Below are positions 22,094 to 32,462 of a stretch of DNA of 64,000 nucleotides, one piece after another (position 1 is the first letter of the stretch; every line of letters begins with the position of its first letter). A program made the position numbers and the translations under genes. Under the pieces are notes generated by a model that was given only the letters and a program-made list of their open reading frames with translations, did not search any database and had not been told where the DNA came from. This stretch comes from Forficula auricularia. Taxonomy: Eukaryota; Arthropoda; Insecta; Dermaptera; Forficulidae. The DNA lies in contig JALMQS010000681.1 in the NCBI GenBank assembly GCA_024734495.1, positions 8,093,542 through 8,157,541 of the forward strand, written 5' to 3'.

Positions 22094-22394
22094 ATTATTG
22101 AGTAAATTAAGTATGTTAGCAGCTATTTGGACGTGAAAGTAGCAAATCAAACAATACTCATCGATTTACACGAAGTTTCGCCAATTTTATTTAGTCTTCA
22201 CCTACTTCTTTAGGTGCTGTATTCGTACCGAAGGATGGCAATCATTAAGGCGATTTTTACTTTTGAGACCGTAGATCTAAATACCACCAATGATATAACA
22301 CCAAAAATAACACTATCATAGTATCTATAATACAGCGAAAGGGTGGAAACAGCTCTAGGTTGAGCCTGGGAGATGCAATTCAGAAACGAGCAAT

Positions 22395-22810
22395 TAAACT
22401 AATTCTAGCCCTTTTCACCAAACTCAACCAAATTTTGTGTACATATTCTGTGGATCCCCAGAATGCTAGAAATGCAAATTCTAACCAAATTGTGTATACA
22501 AAGTTTAATGGAAAGGGCTAGAATTTTCATTTTTGGCCCTCCCCATTTTTGGTAGTTAGTTTTTGAATTTCTAGCCTTCTGGGGGTCTACAGAATATGTA
22601 TACAAAATTTGTTTGATTTTGGTCGAAAGGGCTAGAATTTTCATTTTTGAGCCTCCCCCTTCCTTTTTGTATAATAATGTTTATAATAGATTAAAAAATA
22701 TATATATATTTTCTGATCTTTTCAAAAATATATTGAGTTTCTTTCTAGTTGAATTCTTTCATTTTTTATACTTATTCAAAATGTTGTAGATCTTTTGGCC
22801 CATCCTGTAC
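22395..22810. repeat. R2 / TIR element half copy
   Basis: Contains several R2 units (AATTCTAGCCC, AACCAAATTTTGTGTACAT) in both orientations. It ends with TAGATCTTTTGGCCCATCCT, the right terminus of the element described at 3566-4511. The left terminus is missing. Confidence 0.55.
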
Positions 22811-22829
22811 TTTTTAAAATCAGTATTAT

Positions 22830-22906
22830 TCAAGAGGGTTCAAGAGCCGCACGAGATTGACTGAAGAGCCGCATGCGGCTCGCGAGCCACGTTGTGGCCA
22901 CCTCTG
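22830..22906. mobile_element. Orphan hAT terminus
   Basis: GAGCCGCATGCGGCTCGCGA and the ending GTTGTGGCCACCTCTG match the terminal and subterminal pattern of hAT elements of the CAGAGGTGG type. No partner terminus was found within the expected distance. Confidence 0.45.
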
Positions 22907-23684
22907 GTATATATATTTATGTAATTTCTCTGAAAATCTTCTATTTTTCTTTTTTAGACAGACGCCTGATGAAGTCGAAATAAAATTTGCGAAACGTTGT
23001 GTAAATCGATAAGAATTGTTTCATTTGGTAGTTTCCCGTCCAGATACTTGGTAACACAATTAATTCACATTATATTTTTGTTTTTCAAATAATGCAAATA
23101 AATAAATAAATAATTTACGTCACTGTATTCTGCATAAAGAGAATTGTATAGTAGTATCTATACATGGAATCAATAAATTAATATTTAAATTAAGAAGCAG
23201 GTTTGTTGACTCAGTAAAAATTGTTGCCTTCGTTCTTTTAGAATTTATTAACTCTCCGTCAGGCGCAATTCTCGAAATCCTCAGATGGGGCGCAATTCGG
23301 CCGCACTGCACTATATGTTATTAATATTATAATTTAATAAGAAGACAGTTTTTATTTTACCTAGTAATTATAATTTTAGTATTCAAATGATTATTACTTA
23401 CTTTTTTGGGGATGTTTAAAAATGGGAAAAAAACGTAATTCGTGAGCGCTCTGTTTAACATCTGCTCAAGAAAGTCGACTACCAGGAAGGACAGACTCAT
23501 TGCATTTTTAGGGGTAAAAGTGTGAACGAAAACGTCAGAGCTGTGCCTCTCAGGTCGGTTGCGCCCGACGGAGGGTTAATATTATGTGATAAACAATTTT
23601 TAAGAAAATTCACAATCGAGAGATAGATAAATAAATATTAGTTAAGTATTTTACAAAAAATGATTGTTTTTTGCATTAAATAAA

Positions 23685-24822
23685 GTACCTGAAGCCACCG
23701 AGCGATGCTCGGTAAATTTTTGCTTCAGTTAATACCTATATATTAATCCCCGAACCCCCCCCCCTCCTCGCCCCCGGACCACCATCACTTCACCCCACCT
23801 CCTGCACCCTCCCACCCCATCCCACACCTACACCCCACTCCGTCCCCGAAACCCCGGACCCCCCACCACCACTGCAACCCACCTCCTGCACCCCCACATC
23901 TACCCCCGCCCACAGTTTTTGTATTTATAGCCTTCAGTGGCCCACAGATTATGCATATATAGATATATAAATAAATACGGTATAATTATTTTTTTAATTA
24001 AATAAATTTTATTAAACCAATTATTTTACATGAATTAATGTATACATTGTATTTTTTAGCTTCGACTCCGGAGATTACTTTTCCACCATCGAGTGTCCTT
24101 GATCATCTTTTTAGTCCTTGTTTTTAATAAGAGGAAAAAACTAATTAAAGAAAAAAACCTCTTTTCCGATAATTATTCCAATACAAATTTCGAAATATCC
24201 AATTGCTCCTTTCTTTTAATTAATTAACAATTTTTGAGTTCATCAATTAAATTGTCAAATTAATATTTGTGAGATTTAAAACTCGATTTTTAATCAATTA
24301 AATTAAACCAATTATTTTACATTAATTAATGTATACATTGTATTTTTGCTTCGATTCCGGATATTACTTCTCCACCATCGAGTGTCCTTATTCATCTTTA
24401 GTCCTTGTTTTTAATAAGAGGAAAAATCTAATTAGATAAAAAAAACCTCTTTTCCGATAATTATTTCAATTCCATTATTCCCCAATCAAGTCGATTGGTC
24501 TCTCCAATCCTCCCCACTCACCTCCTCTCCTAAAAAAAATCAATTAAATTTCCCAACTTTTAATATATAATAATAATTATAATGATCTTATTGTGGGATA
24601 TAAAATTAAAAAACCAATTATTTATTAAAAGGAAATTGAATAAAAATGTAATTATACATTTTTATCGAGACAACCACCTGTGAATAATTGTTTCAATTAA
24701 CAAAAACCCATCAAAAACAACTTAGCCGAAGATGAGACCGTGACAGATCGAATGTCCAACACAAAACCCTCCTAACCCGCGAATTTCATCCAAATCGTTA
24801 GAGCCGTTTTCGAGAACCCGAC

Positions 24823-24861
<39 letters not shown>

Positions 24862-24884
24862 ATTGCTCGTTTAATATAATAAGA
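23685..24884 (-). mobile_element. H1 Helitron-like element, copy c
   Basis: The longest intact H1 copy, about 1.2 kb. On the minus strand it runs from TCTTATTATATTAAACGAGC (ending at 24884) to the hairpin ACCGAGCATCGCTCGGT and GGCTTCAGGTAC at 23685. It contains a (TA)n run at 24824-24858, two R4 units (about 24000-24190 and 24300-24480) and a C-rich block on the plus strand (23753-23920). It encodes no protein, so it is non-autonomous. Confidence 0.65.
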
Positions 24885-24974
24885 TATAAATAATCAGTGA
24901 AAAATATTTATGTACTATTAATCGAAAAACCCTATAATACGATAGTCACTAATTAATTATGCTTCTTAAATTAT

Positions 24975-25586
24975 AACTTTTATGGAGTTCGGTGTTGGTT
25001 CTAGGTGAAACATTTTAATATAATAATAAAACTTGAGTAAGATACGAGGTAGGTTTCACAAAATAGAAATAAAACAAAATTGAGTTTTGAATTCGATATA
25101 TTTCGGGGTTAGCCCATCATCAGGAGTCTAAGAAAACTGATTATATATTGGAAAATAGTTTTACAAGCAACAATTTTTAAAAAATTTTTTAAATGTATGT
25201 GGTGAGGGGAAAGTAGGGGAAGAAGAGAAGTTGTTCTAAGAATTAATATTTTCTATTTAGATTTGAACTGGCTCAAGTTGTACCTTCTCAGGTACTTGTC
25301 CATTCCTTATTATAATACCACTTATAGCTTCCTTTCAGCCTGTTCAAATCTCAATAGAAAATATTAATTCTTAGAACAACTTCTCGTCTTCCCCTACTTT
25401 CTCCTCACCACATACATTTAAAATTTTTTAAAAATTGTTACTTGTAAAACTATTTTTCCAATATATAATCAGTTTTCTTAGACTCCTGATGATGTGCTAA
25501 CCCCCGAAATATATCGAATTCAAAACTCAATTTTGTTTTATTTCTTTTTTGTGAAACCTACCTCGTATCTTACTCAAGTTTTATTA
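24975..25586. mobile_element. HP-A1 palindrome with hammerhead-like motifs
   Basis: A long palindrome flanked by the 12-bp direct repeat TTCTTAAATTAT at 24963-24974 and 25587-25598. The arms share ATACGAGGTAGGTTTCACAA, TTGAATTCGATATATTTCGG and AACTTCTC-rich blocks. The left edge has the family-A signature (minus strand GTTTCACCTAGAACCAACAC). Minus-strand motif: CTGATGA (25117-25123), stem II GGG/CCC around CTAA, GAAA (25101-25104), AUC-type triplet. The plus-strand partner is at 25486-25515 with a weaker stem II. Confidence 0.65.
25080..25135 (-). ncRNA. Hammerhead-ribozyme-like motif in HP-A1
   Basis: Minus strand order: GACTC, CTGATGA, TGGGCTAACCCC, GAAATATATC, GAATTC. Stem I pairs GACTC with GAATTC, with one C/A mismatch. 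Stem II is 3 GC pairs, and stem III would be only 2 bp. One extra U sits between A9 and stem II. Confidence 0.4.
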
Positions 25587-25614
25587 TTCTTAAATTATGT
25601 TTAAATAATAATAA

Positions 25615-26619
25615 TATATATTAACACTCTTCCTTATTTATATAAACGACCTTATTGATCAAACGGCAAACCCCACTCATTGTTACGCCGACGATAGCAC
25701 TCTACACGGCAAACCCTCTCTCCCGAATAATCGAATCAATATTGCCTCCTCAATTACTCTCGACCTAGACAAACTGAATAAATGGGGCTCTCAAAATTTA
25801 GTTAACTTCAATTCAAACAAGACTCAATGTTGTCTAATTTCTAGGCGCGAAAATAGAGATTTCCCTGATATTCACTTCGATTCGAATACCCTGAAAATGT
25901 GTAACAGCCTATCCATGTTGGGCGTCTCTGTCGCATCTGACCTGTCTTGGAATGAACACATCTCCTCTGTGGCGAAATCTGCAGCAAGGAAGATTGGCTT
26001 CTTATTCAGGTCCAAGCGATTTTACAAACCCCCACAACTTCTCACCATCTACAAGGCCCAAATCCGCCCCTATCTCGAATACGGCTCTCATCTGTGGAGA
26101 GGAGCCTCAAAATATTCTCTTGCTACCCTTGATGCAATTCAGAAACGAGCCGTCAGGCTAATTGACGATTCTACCCTCACCGACTCCCTCGACTCGCTGG
26201 CTCATCGAAGAGATGTCTCCGCCCTTTCCCTTTTCTATAGATACTATCACGGCAGGTGCTCTGATGAGATAAAATCAATAATTCCCCCCAAAGCATGCTT
26301 TGCACGCAGCACACGTTTTGCCGACTCCCAACACTCTTTCGCGGTCAAATTAGAAAAGTGCCGGACCACTTCATTCGCGAATTCATATATCCCCATGACG
26401 TCAAGGAACTGGAACTCTCTCCCAGCCTCTATCTTTCCCAGCACCTATGATCTTCAAACCTTCAAAACCAGGGTGCATAGACACCTACGTCTACACCCTC
26501 TCACTTAAACAACTTTCCTTCTCTTCGGTAATGCAAGGGTCTTTCGAGATCCATAGGGGCTACATCTTTACTGGTGCACCCCTTCTTGCATTCGATTGCA
26601 TTAAAAAAAAAAAAAAAAA
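25615..26619 (+). mobile_element. 5'-truncated LINE, copy 1
   Basis: A non-LTR retrotransposon copy that starts abruptly inside the RT domain and ends in a run of 17 A at about 26603-26619. Its 3' untranslated region (26509-26602) has ATGCAAGGG and CCCCTTCTTGCAT, which can pair as a terminal stem. The second copy at 31119-31863 shares the same 3' end, with the same pattern of 5' truncation plus poly(A). Confidence 0.75.
25621..26508 (+). pseudogene. LINE reverse transcriptase C-terminal half
   Basis: An open frame of 296 codons entering in the RT palm at LFLIYINDLIDQ. It is followed by HCYADDSTLHG, the catalytic YADD box of non-LTR reverse transcriptases (D residues near 25690-25695). Downstream come the LGVSVASDLSWNEHI block, the thumb-like KAQIRPYLEYGSHLW and LDAIQKRAVRLID, and the conserved end RNWNSLPASIFP...FKTRVHRHL. 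The fingers domain and the endonuclease ORF are missing. An internal ATG at 25897 is not a biological start. The frame is undamaged, so the copy is young. Confidence 0.8.
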
Positions 26620-26639
26620 TATTGATTCTTCTACGATAT

Positions 26640-27338
26640 TTACTTATTAGGAATGAAATGCGAGTCCTAATTTATATTTAAGTGATTTAGGGAATTTATT
26701 TTTACCATTGACAACATTGCAAATTTGTGATATAACTCCCTTTATTACGTAACAATAATAAAATGTATATTTAATAAATAATTAATTACTTTATATATAT
26801 ATATATATATATATATAAATATTAATTACTTATAAATTCTGTTAACGTAATGAAACGAATAACTTCATAAATAATTTTTTAATTATAAATTTATGCTTTC
26901 CATTTCTAAATTTGGTAAAAGTTTTCCTTATAGAATGTTCGCGAGAACAAAGAGAAACTGAAATACGAGCTTAATGCGATGGAAATGATAAATAAATAGA
27001 AATAAAGGAAGATACTCACGTATGTGAATGTCTTCGACATCTGAGGCTGAGGGTATTATAAAAAAAAAAAACTCCAGATGCAATTGATAGCTGATCAAAT
27101 CGATATTATGGATTTTTACTTTCCCTTTACCTTAAGGAGAGCAGACACACACAGGCAGGGGTCGGAAACCTCTCGCAAATGAAAATGGGCCAGTTCAACA
27201 AAATAAATAAATACAATTTAAAGATGAACGGGAATTTTAGTTCGATTTATTTATTTATTTATTTTAATTATTTCAGTATTTACAAAAACATATTACTTAT
27301 GCAAATGCAACTTTCAAAAAAATCTTGTTTAATTTATA
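26640..27338. other. No gene seen; orphan hAT end
   Basis: AT-rich with a (TA)n run at about 26790-26816. CAGGGGTCGGAAACCTCT near 27154 looks like a hAT 5' terminus, but no partner end was found. Confidence 0.35.
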
Positions 27339-27850
27339 AGATCTTAGGAAATTGGATAAATAATTTAAAGTGCCTGGAGCACCGAGCGATGCTCGTTAAC
27401 TATTTGCCTCTAAATAGCTTAAGTTTCAAATTTCAAGACTCTGCGACTTTCCGAACACGAGATATAAACGATTAAAATATTTATTTTGCGACATGACTAA
27501 TTTACACCCCTTCCTTTATTTCAATCGGATTAAAATTTATACACGACTAATAACTCATGAGACTTGATAAGTTCACCAATTTTTAGCGAAATCGTTAGAG
27601 CCGTATATATATATATATATATATATTTACAAGAATTGCTCGTTTAATATAATAAGTTAAGATTCAGGGTTTTTTATTGAATAAAAAGGACGTTTCGTCA
27701 CTATATTTGCAACTTCTTCAGCGATTTATATAATACTTCAACTCAAGTCGCTGAAGATGTCGCAAATATAGTGACGAAACATCCTTTTTATTCAATAAAA
27801 ACTCTGAATCTTAACTTATTTATCCAATTTCCTAAGATCTTATCAATTAA
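27339..27850. mobile_element. HP-C1 palindrome interrupted by H1
   Basis: The arms begin TAAGATCTTAGGAAATTGGA and end with its complement. Between them lie TTGAATAAAAAGGACGTTTC and GAAACATCCTTTTTATTC. The left arm is split by H1 copy d (27370-27656). On the minus strand, CTGAAGA, stem II GTTGC/GTGAC, and GAAACGTC are present. On the plus strand, CTGAAGA (about 27759), GTCGC/GTGAC and GAAACATC are present. Stem II is convincing; stem I is weak. A second member lies at 45795-46185. Confidence 0.55.
27370..27656 (-). mobile_element. H1 Helitron-like element, copy d (short)
   Basis: Minus strand from CTTATTATATTAAACGAGCA (27656) through GGCTCTAACGATTTCGC-like sequence to a hairpin with GAGCATCGCTCGG and GCTCCAGGCAC at 27370. 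It is a strongly shortened relative that retains both termini. Confidence 0.55.
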
Positions 27851-27891
27851 TTAAATTATGGATATTATTCACCAAACAATTCTTATGATCT

Positions 27892-28453
27892 ATGTACCTA
27901 TATAAAATTAAGATTTTGTCTGTACATTGGTCCAAATCACGCCAAATTTTGGTTGCACACGTTTCAAGCAAAGTTATCAACAAAAATACCCTCAACAAAA
28001 ATTCCTGTATGTCTGTATGTTTCCGTGGTTTCCAGCGAAAATTGCTCACGATTCACGTAAAAACGACCCAAAAAGGGGGAGGGTGAAAAATGTAAATTCT
28101 TGCCCTTGGAGCAAACTTAACCAAATTTTGAATACATAATCTGTGAGCCTCTAGAGAGCTAAAAAGGCAAAAACTAACTAACCAAATTGCGGGGGAGGGT
28201 CAAAAAATGAAAATTCTTGCTATTGGACCAAACTCAACCAAATTTCGTACACATAATCTGTGGGCCACTAGAAGGCTAGAAATGCAAAAACTGGGTGCAG
28301 GTGCGTGGGTGTGATGGAGGTTAGTGGCGTGGTTGAGGTGGGGGTTCAGGCTAGGGGTGGTGACGGGGTGTGAAAGGGGGTGGGATGTGGGGGTCCAAGG
28401 GCGTAGCCTCCCTGGTTAGCAAGAGGGCCACCGAAGGCGGGTCTTGCAACTAG
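27892..28453 (+). mobile_element. H2 Helitron-like element, copy a
   Basis: The 3' end shows AGCCTCCCTGGTTAGC, then an imperfect GC hairpin (GGCCACC / GGCGGGT) and CTTGCAACTAG followed by T at 28454. A GC hairpin shortly before CTAG and then T is the classical Helitron 3' end. The 5' side starts near TATATAAAATTAAGATTTTG. The interior holds R2 units (28070-28290) and a G-rich tract (28300-28400). No Rep/helicase is encoded. Confidence 0.55.
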
Positions 28454-28744
28454 TTATTTATAATATTAATGTTAGTTGAAAGTAGAATTCTATCACAAAA
28501 TATTGGTAATCTCTTTATTTATTTACTCGTAGGTACTTCCAGGATTCAGACGAGACTATACTATTGAATTCACGGGAAAATTTTCAAAAAAATTTATTAG
28601 TCTTGAAAAATGTCTGAAACATGGAGAAAAAATAATTTTAACTAACATTTATTTCTGTCTATGTGTCTGGATTCAGATTTAAGAAAAGTTGTAGAAAGAT
28701 TGATTGTTCTTGTGCTAAAATGTTTCTATTTCGAATGTGGAGAA

Positions 28745-28914
28745 ATTATTATGTTTTGGGGCTTTCTAGCTTTAGAACTTCTGGTTTAAAAAAGCAGAAT
28801 ACGTTATTCTTATAATGGTTTTATTGAGATTTTAAGGCGATGTTATAATATAGGCAAATGGGCATAAATGAAGCAACTATTTTATATTTAAGTTTATTAA
28901 TAATTACTTATAAG
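28745..28914 (+). repeat. R7 interspersed repeat, target of HP-D
   Basis: Contains TTTCTAGCTTTAGAACTT, TTTTATTGAGATTTTAAGGC and TTAATAATTACTTATAAG. Other copies lie at 3325-3500, 35580-35740 and (inverted) 51020-51180. The copy continues after HP-D at 30048, with GACGTC-TCTAAT-like sequence as in the 3325-3500 copy. Confidence 0.55.
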
Positions 28915-30047
28915 TTTGAATTAGTTTCCGGAGACGGGCTGGCAAAATAATATCACAGGATTTGGATGAGACAGTCCAGATTCATAAAAGAGAAATTATA
29001 TCCAACAAGATGTCATTTATTAGAGAACTAACTCTGAGAGAGGAGACAGAAGGGTGGGACACCTTGTATTTACATTGACCTTTGGAAAACCATGAAGAAG
29101 GAGGAAACCACCGAAACGTCGGCTTTTGAAAACAATATATTTATATAAAGAAAAAAGCTTTTTCTAATAAATGACATCATGTTGGATATAATCTACTCTT
29201 ATTAAACGAGCAAAAATTGTATATTTATATATTTGTATCTTGGTTCTATTTTGAAAACGGCTCTACCGATTTTGATGAAATTCACAGGTTAGGGGGCTTT
29301 GGGGTTGACAATTCGATCTGTCACGGTCTCATCTTCGACGAAATTGTTTTCGATGGGTTTTTTCGTAATCAAATTAATTATTCTCAGGTAGACAAATCCC
29401 ATTCTTAGGGATTTAAAAAAGGTTTCCCTTTTCCTTTTGTGCCCAGGCAGACAATGGGTTGCCTTAATACATTGTTCTCAAATGCCTTGAAGAAGTATTG
29501 TGATTGTGGTTTTTAACATATTTTGTTCAACCTAAACGTTAGAAATATTAATAAACGTTTTATAATTGTTTTTATAAAGAGTTTTATTTATTTAATAGAA
29601 TAAAAAATAATCAAGAATTTATTTAAAAATACCTATATTTCGCATAAGCAGGTCTCAATTTTCTGAAAAAATAACACATTTTGATAGGTTTTATTTATTA
29701 ACAATTGGATGAATAAAATGAATCATATGGTTGAATCAAAACAGGTGCAGGAGGTGGGGTTCAGTGGTGGGGGATCCGGGGGTAGGTCGAGGTTTCGGGG
29801 GTGGGGTCGAGCGGGGTGGAAGTGCGGGGGGCGGGTACAGTGGTGGAATATTATATATTTTTGTATTTTTTTTTAATTTGAAAACGGCTCTCAAATAAAA
29901 ATCGACATTTTTATCAGAATTATAAATTAAAAATAATATTAAAAGAAAGCTTTTAACCGAAGTAAGAAGTTACCGAGCATCGCTCGGTGCCTCCAGGTAC
30001 TTTCTCTTATATGAATCTGGTCTGTCTCATCCAAATCCTGTAATAAC
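28915..30047. mobile_element. HP-D palindrome carrying a nested H1
   Basis: Bounded by the 13-bp direct repeat AATTACTTATAAG at 28902-28914 and 30048-30060, inside an R7 repeat. The outer arms mirror each other (GGATTTGGATGAGACAGTCC and its complement near 30020-30040). The plus-strand motif is ATGAAGA, stem II GGAGG/CCACC around AAA, GAAACGTC (about 29114-29121), and stem I AAAACC/GG(C)TTTT. C3 of the core is A, so cleavage is unlikely. H1 copy e (29192-30000) splits the right arm. Confidence 0.6.
29192..30000 (+). mobile_element. H1 Helitron-like element, copy e
   Basis: Begins TCTACTCTTATTAAACGAGC and ends with the hairpin ACCGAGCATCGCTCGGT and GCCTCCAGGTAC. The exact ends come from the intact opposite arm of HP-D. 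That arm shows the empty site ATATAATTTCTC, so the element sits between A and T with no duplication, as Helitrons do. The interior has a G-rich tract at 29752-29840. Confidence 0.7.
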
Positions 30048-30309
30048 AATTACTTATAAGGACGTCGTCTAATCAAATAAGTTTTCACTTTTTTTTTATT
30101 ATTTAATAAATGTGCGGGTGAGCAATTATTTTATTAGAATCTGCTCAAAGAAAATGAGTAAAATGGCCGCGGATAGAGTGATTCTATTCCTTTATAGCAA
30201 AGGCATTGTAAAAATTGCCTAATACAAGTTCAGTTCTGTTTCTGAATATTAGAGATTAATTTTTTAATTTCTATTATTCTAGAAACGGCCTTTTGACTCA
30301 AATAATACA

Positions 30310-30700
30310 TTTTATTAAACCAATTATTTTACATGAATTAATGTATACATTGTATTTTAGCTTCGACTCCGGAGATTACTTCCACCATCGACTGTTCTTG
30401 GTCATCTTTTTAGTCCTTGTTTTTAATAAGAGGAAAAACTAATTAAAGAAAAAACCTCTTTTCCGATAATTCCAAATTCTCTTTCTAATTGACTCCAATA
30501 ATAAATTTTATTAAACCAATTATTTTACATGAATTAATGTATACATTGAATTTGAGCTTCGTCTCCGGAGATTACTTCTCCACCATCGACTGTCCTTGAT
30601 CATCTTTTTAGTCCTTGTTTTTAATAAGAGGATAAAAAGCTAATTAAAGAACAAAAACTTCTTTTCCGATACTTATTCCAATTCCATATTCCTGTCGTCA
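30310..30700 (-). repeat. Two tandem R4 units
   Basis: Units at about 30312-30495 and 30505-30700 share AAACCAATTATTTTACATGA, CTTCGACTCCGGAGATTACT and TTAGTCCTTGTTTTTAATAA. They sit outside a recognisable H1 terminus, so they are probably part of a decayed H1 copy. Confidence 0.5.
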
Positions 30701-31118
30701 ATCCCATGACCAATTCATAATCGACTCCAATAATTTAAATTTCCTAATTTTAATACATTTTATATCATGAACTATTAGTGGGTTTTAAAATTAAAAAAAA
30801 ATCAGGTCGGCGTCATCGCGCAAGCCGATTATAATAATAGGTACTAATAATAATTACTTTTAAGTAATGAATTAAATGGAATTTCCGAGAATCTTTTGTG
30901 CTGCTGTTGTACTTATATACTTGATGTATCTGCCTCATGGCATTATTTAATAAATAAATAATCAAATATTTAATTTAATAAATAAATAATCAAATATTTA
31001 ATAAATAAATAAACAAATAATCAAACAAAAAATACCTATGTATATAAAAAATAAATAAATGGAAAAATTTTCTTCATAATGTTTCATTATTATTATAAAT
31101 CAATCAGAAATCAATAAT

Positions 31119-31863
31119 TCACTTCGATTCGAATACCCTGAAAATGTGTGACAGCCTATCCATGTTGGGCGTCTCTGTCGCATCTGACCTGTCTTGGAAT
31201 GAACACATCTCCTCTGTGGCGAAATCTGCAGCAAGGAAGATTGGCTTCTTATTCAGGTCCAAGCAATTTTACAAACCCCCACAACTTCTCACCATCTACA
31301 AGGCCCAAATCCGCCCCTGTCTCGAATACGGCTCTCATCTGTGGAGAGGAGCCTCAAAATATTCTCTTGCTACCCTTGATGCAATTCAGAAACGAGCCGT
31401 CAGGCTAATTGACGATTCTACCCTCACCGACTCCCTCGACTCGCTGGCTCATCGAAGAGATGTCTCTGCCCTTTCCCTTTTCTATAGATACTATCACGGC
31501 AGGTGCTCTGATGAGATAAAATCAATAATTCCCCCCAAAGCATACTTTGGACGCAGCACACGTTTTGCCGACTCCCAACACTCTTTTGCGGTCAAATTGG
31601 AAAAGTGCCGGACCACTTCATTCGCGAATACATATATCCCCATGACTTCAAGGAACTGGAACTCTCTCCAGCCTCTATCTTTCCCAGCACCTATGATCTT
31701 CAAACCTTCAAAACCAGGGTGCATAGACACCTACGTCTACACCCTCTCACTTAATCAACTTTCCCTTCTCTTCGGTAATGCAAGGGTCTTTCGAGATCCA
31801 TAGGGGCTACATCTTTACTGGTGCACCCCTTCTTGCATTCGATTGCATTAAAAAAAAAAAAAA
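31119..31863 (+). mobile_element. 5'-truncated LINE, copy 2
   Basis: Starts at TTCACTTCGATTCGAATACC, corresponding to about 25870 of copy 1, and ends at the same 3' position with a poly(A) run (31850-31863). The sequence is nearly identical to copy 1. Confidence 0.75.
31144..31803 (+). pseudogene. LINE RT C-terminal fragment, frameshifted
   Basis: The same protein region as 25897-26508: LGVSVASDLSWNEHI, KAQIRPCLEYGSHLW, LDAIQKRAVRLID. It has only a few substitutions (for example Y to C in RPCLEYG). A one-base deletion near 31670 changes SRNWNSLPASI to SRNWNSLQPLS and puts the end out of frame. It lacks the YADD box. Confidence 0.75.
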
Positions 31864-32462
31864 TATTTCTTGGAGAACTAGAACTTGATCTATATAAATT
31901 CCAACAGAGTATATGAGAAGTAATGGGGATTAGCCATTTAGGCTAGAAACGAGGTTTCTTTTTAATGAGATAAAATATGTCGCGTCACATATTCAACCAC
32001 TCTCTGGTTAGGAAAAATATCGCCTCTCTAACTAGGTAGATATATGGACCTATGTGTGTGTTGTCCGGGGCGCGAAATCTCACTTGGTGTGCCCCCTCGG
32101 TCCCCCTCCCGCCCCCCACGTGGCGTGCATTCCAAACGAGCATTCCGCGACAGGGTCTGCTATTCGAATCCCGCCAGATCCCATCGGCCGCCCTTCGGCT
32201 TTGGCGAAAGAACGCAAGGCATCCAGCCAGCCAGAGCCCAATACGGGTTCACTTTCCAAAGGGGACTCGTCTGGAATATTAATTCCAGCGGGAACCCGAG
32301 ACCCACTCCTCATCACCAACACACAACTATTCTCGCTCCAACCAACCTCTATAATACAATTGCAAACTAAAAGCAATATTACACAAGCCAAAATCAACTC
32401 TTATATAAGTATTTATATATGGGGCATTCATTCCACGCCAAATCGGACGGTTTGAAAAAATT
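31864..32462. other. GC-rich island of unknown nature
   Basis: About 32040-32330 is much GC-richer than the surroundings (CCCCCTCGGTCCCCCTCCCG, TATTCGAATCCCGCC). Frames are open on both strands without a credible start. An LTR or a foreign fragment are both possible. Confidence 0.3.

Larger units (their letters stand above)
22105..23060. mobile_element. HP-G palindrome with hammerhead-like motifs
   Basis: Left arm 22118-22205 and right arm 22950-23050 are inverted relatives. On the right arm plus strand, CTGATGA (about 22965-22971) is followed by an AT-rich stem II, GCGAAACGTTG and GTAAATCGAT. The left arm reads similarly on the minus strand, with GGCGAAACTTCG and GTAAATCGATGAG. The left core has lost CTGATGA, and the right triplet is GTT rather than GTC. 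Another repeat (22395-22810) and a hAT end (22830-22906) lie inside. Confidence 0.45.

Noticed and set aside
32080..32397. Minus-strand frame starting like a secreted protein (hydrophobic ILACVILLLVCNC)
   Set aside because: The first codon is TTG, not ATG, and a stop lies two codons upstream. The next ATG is past the hydrophobic part. The frame lies in a GC-rich island where all frames tend to be open.
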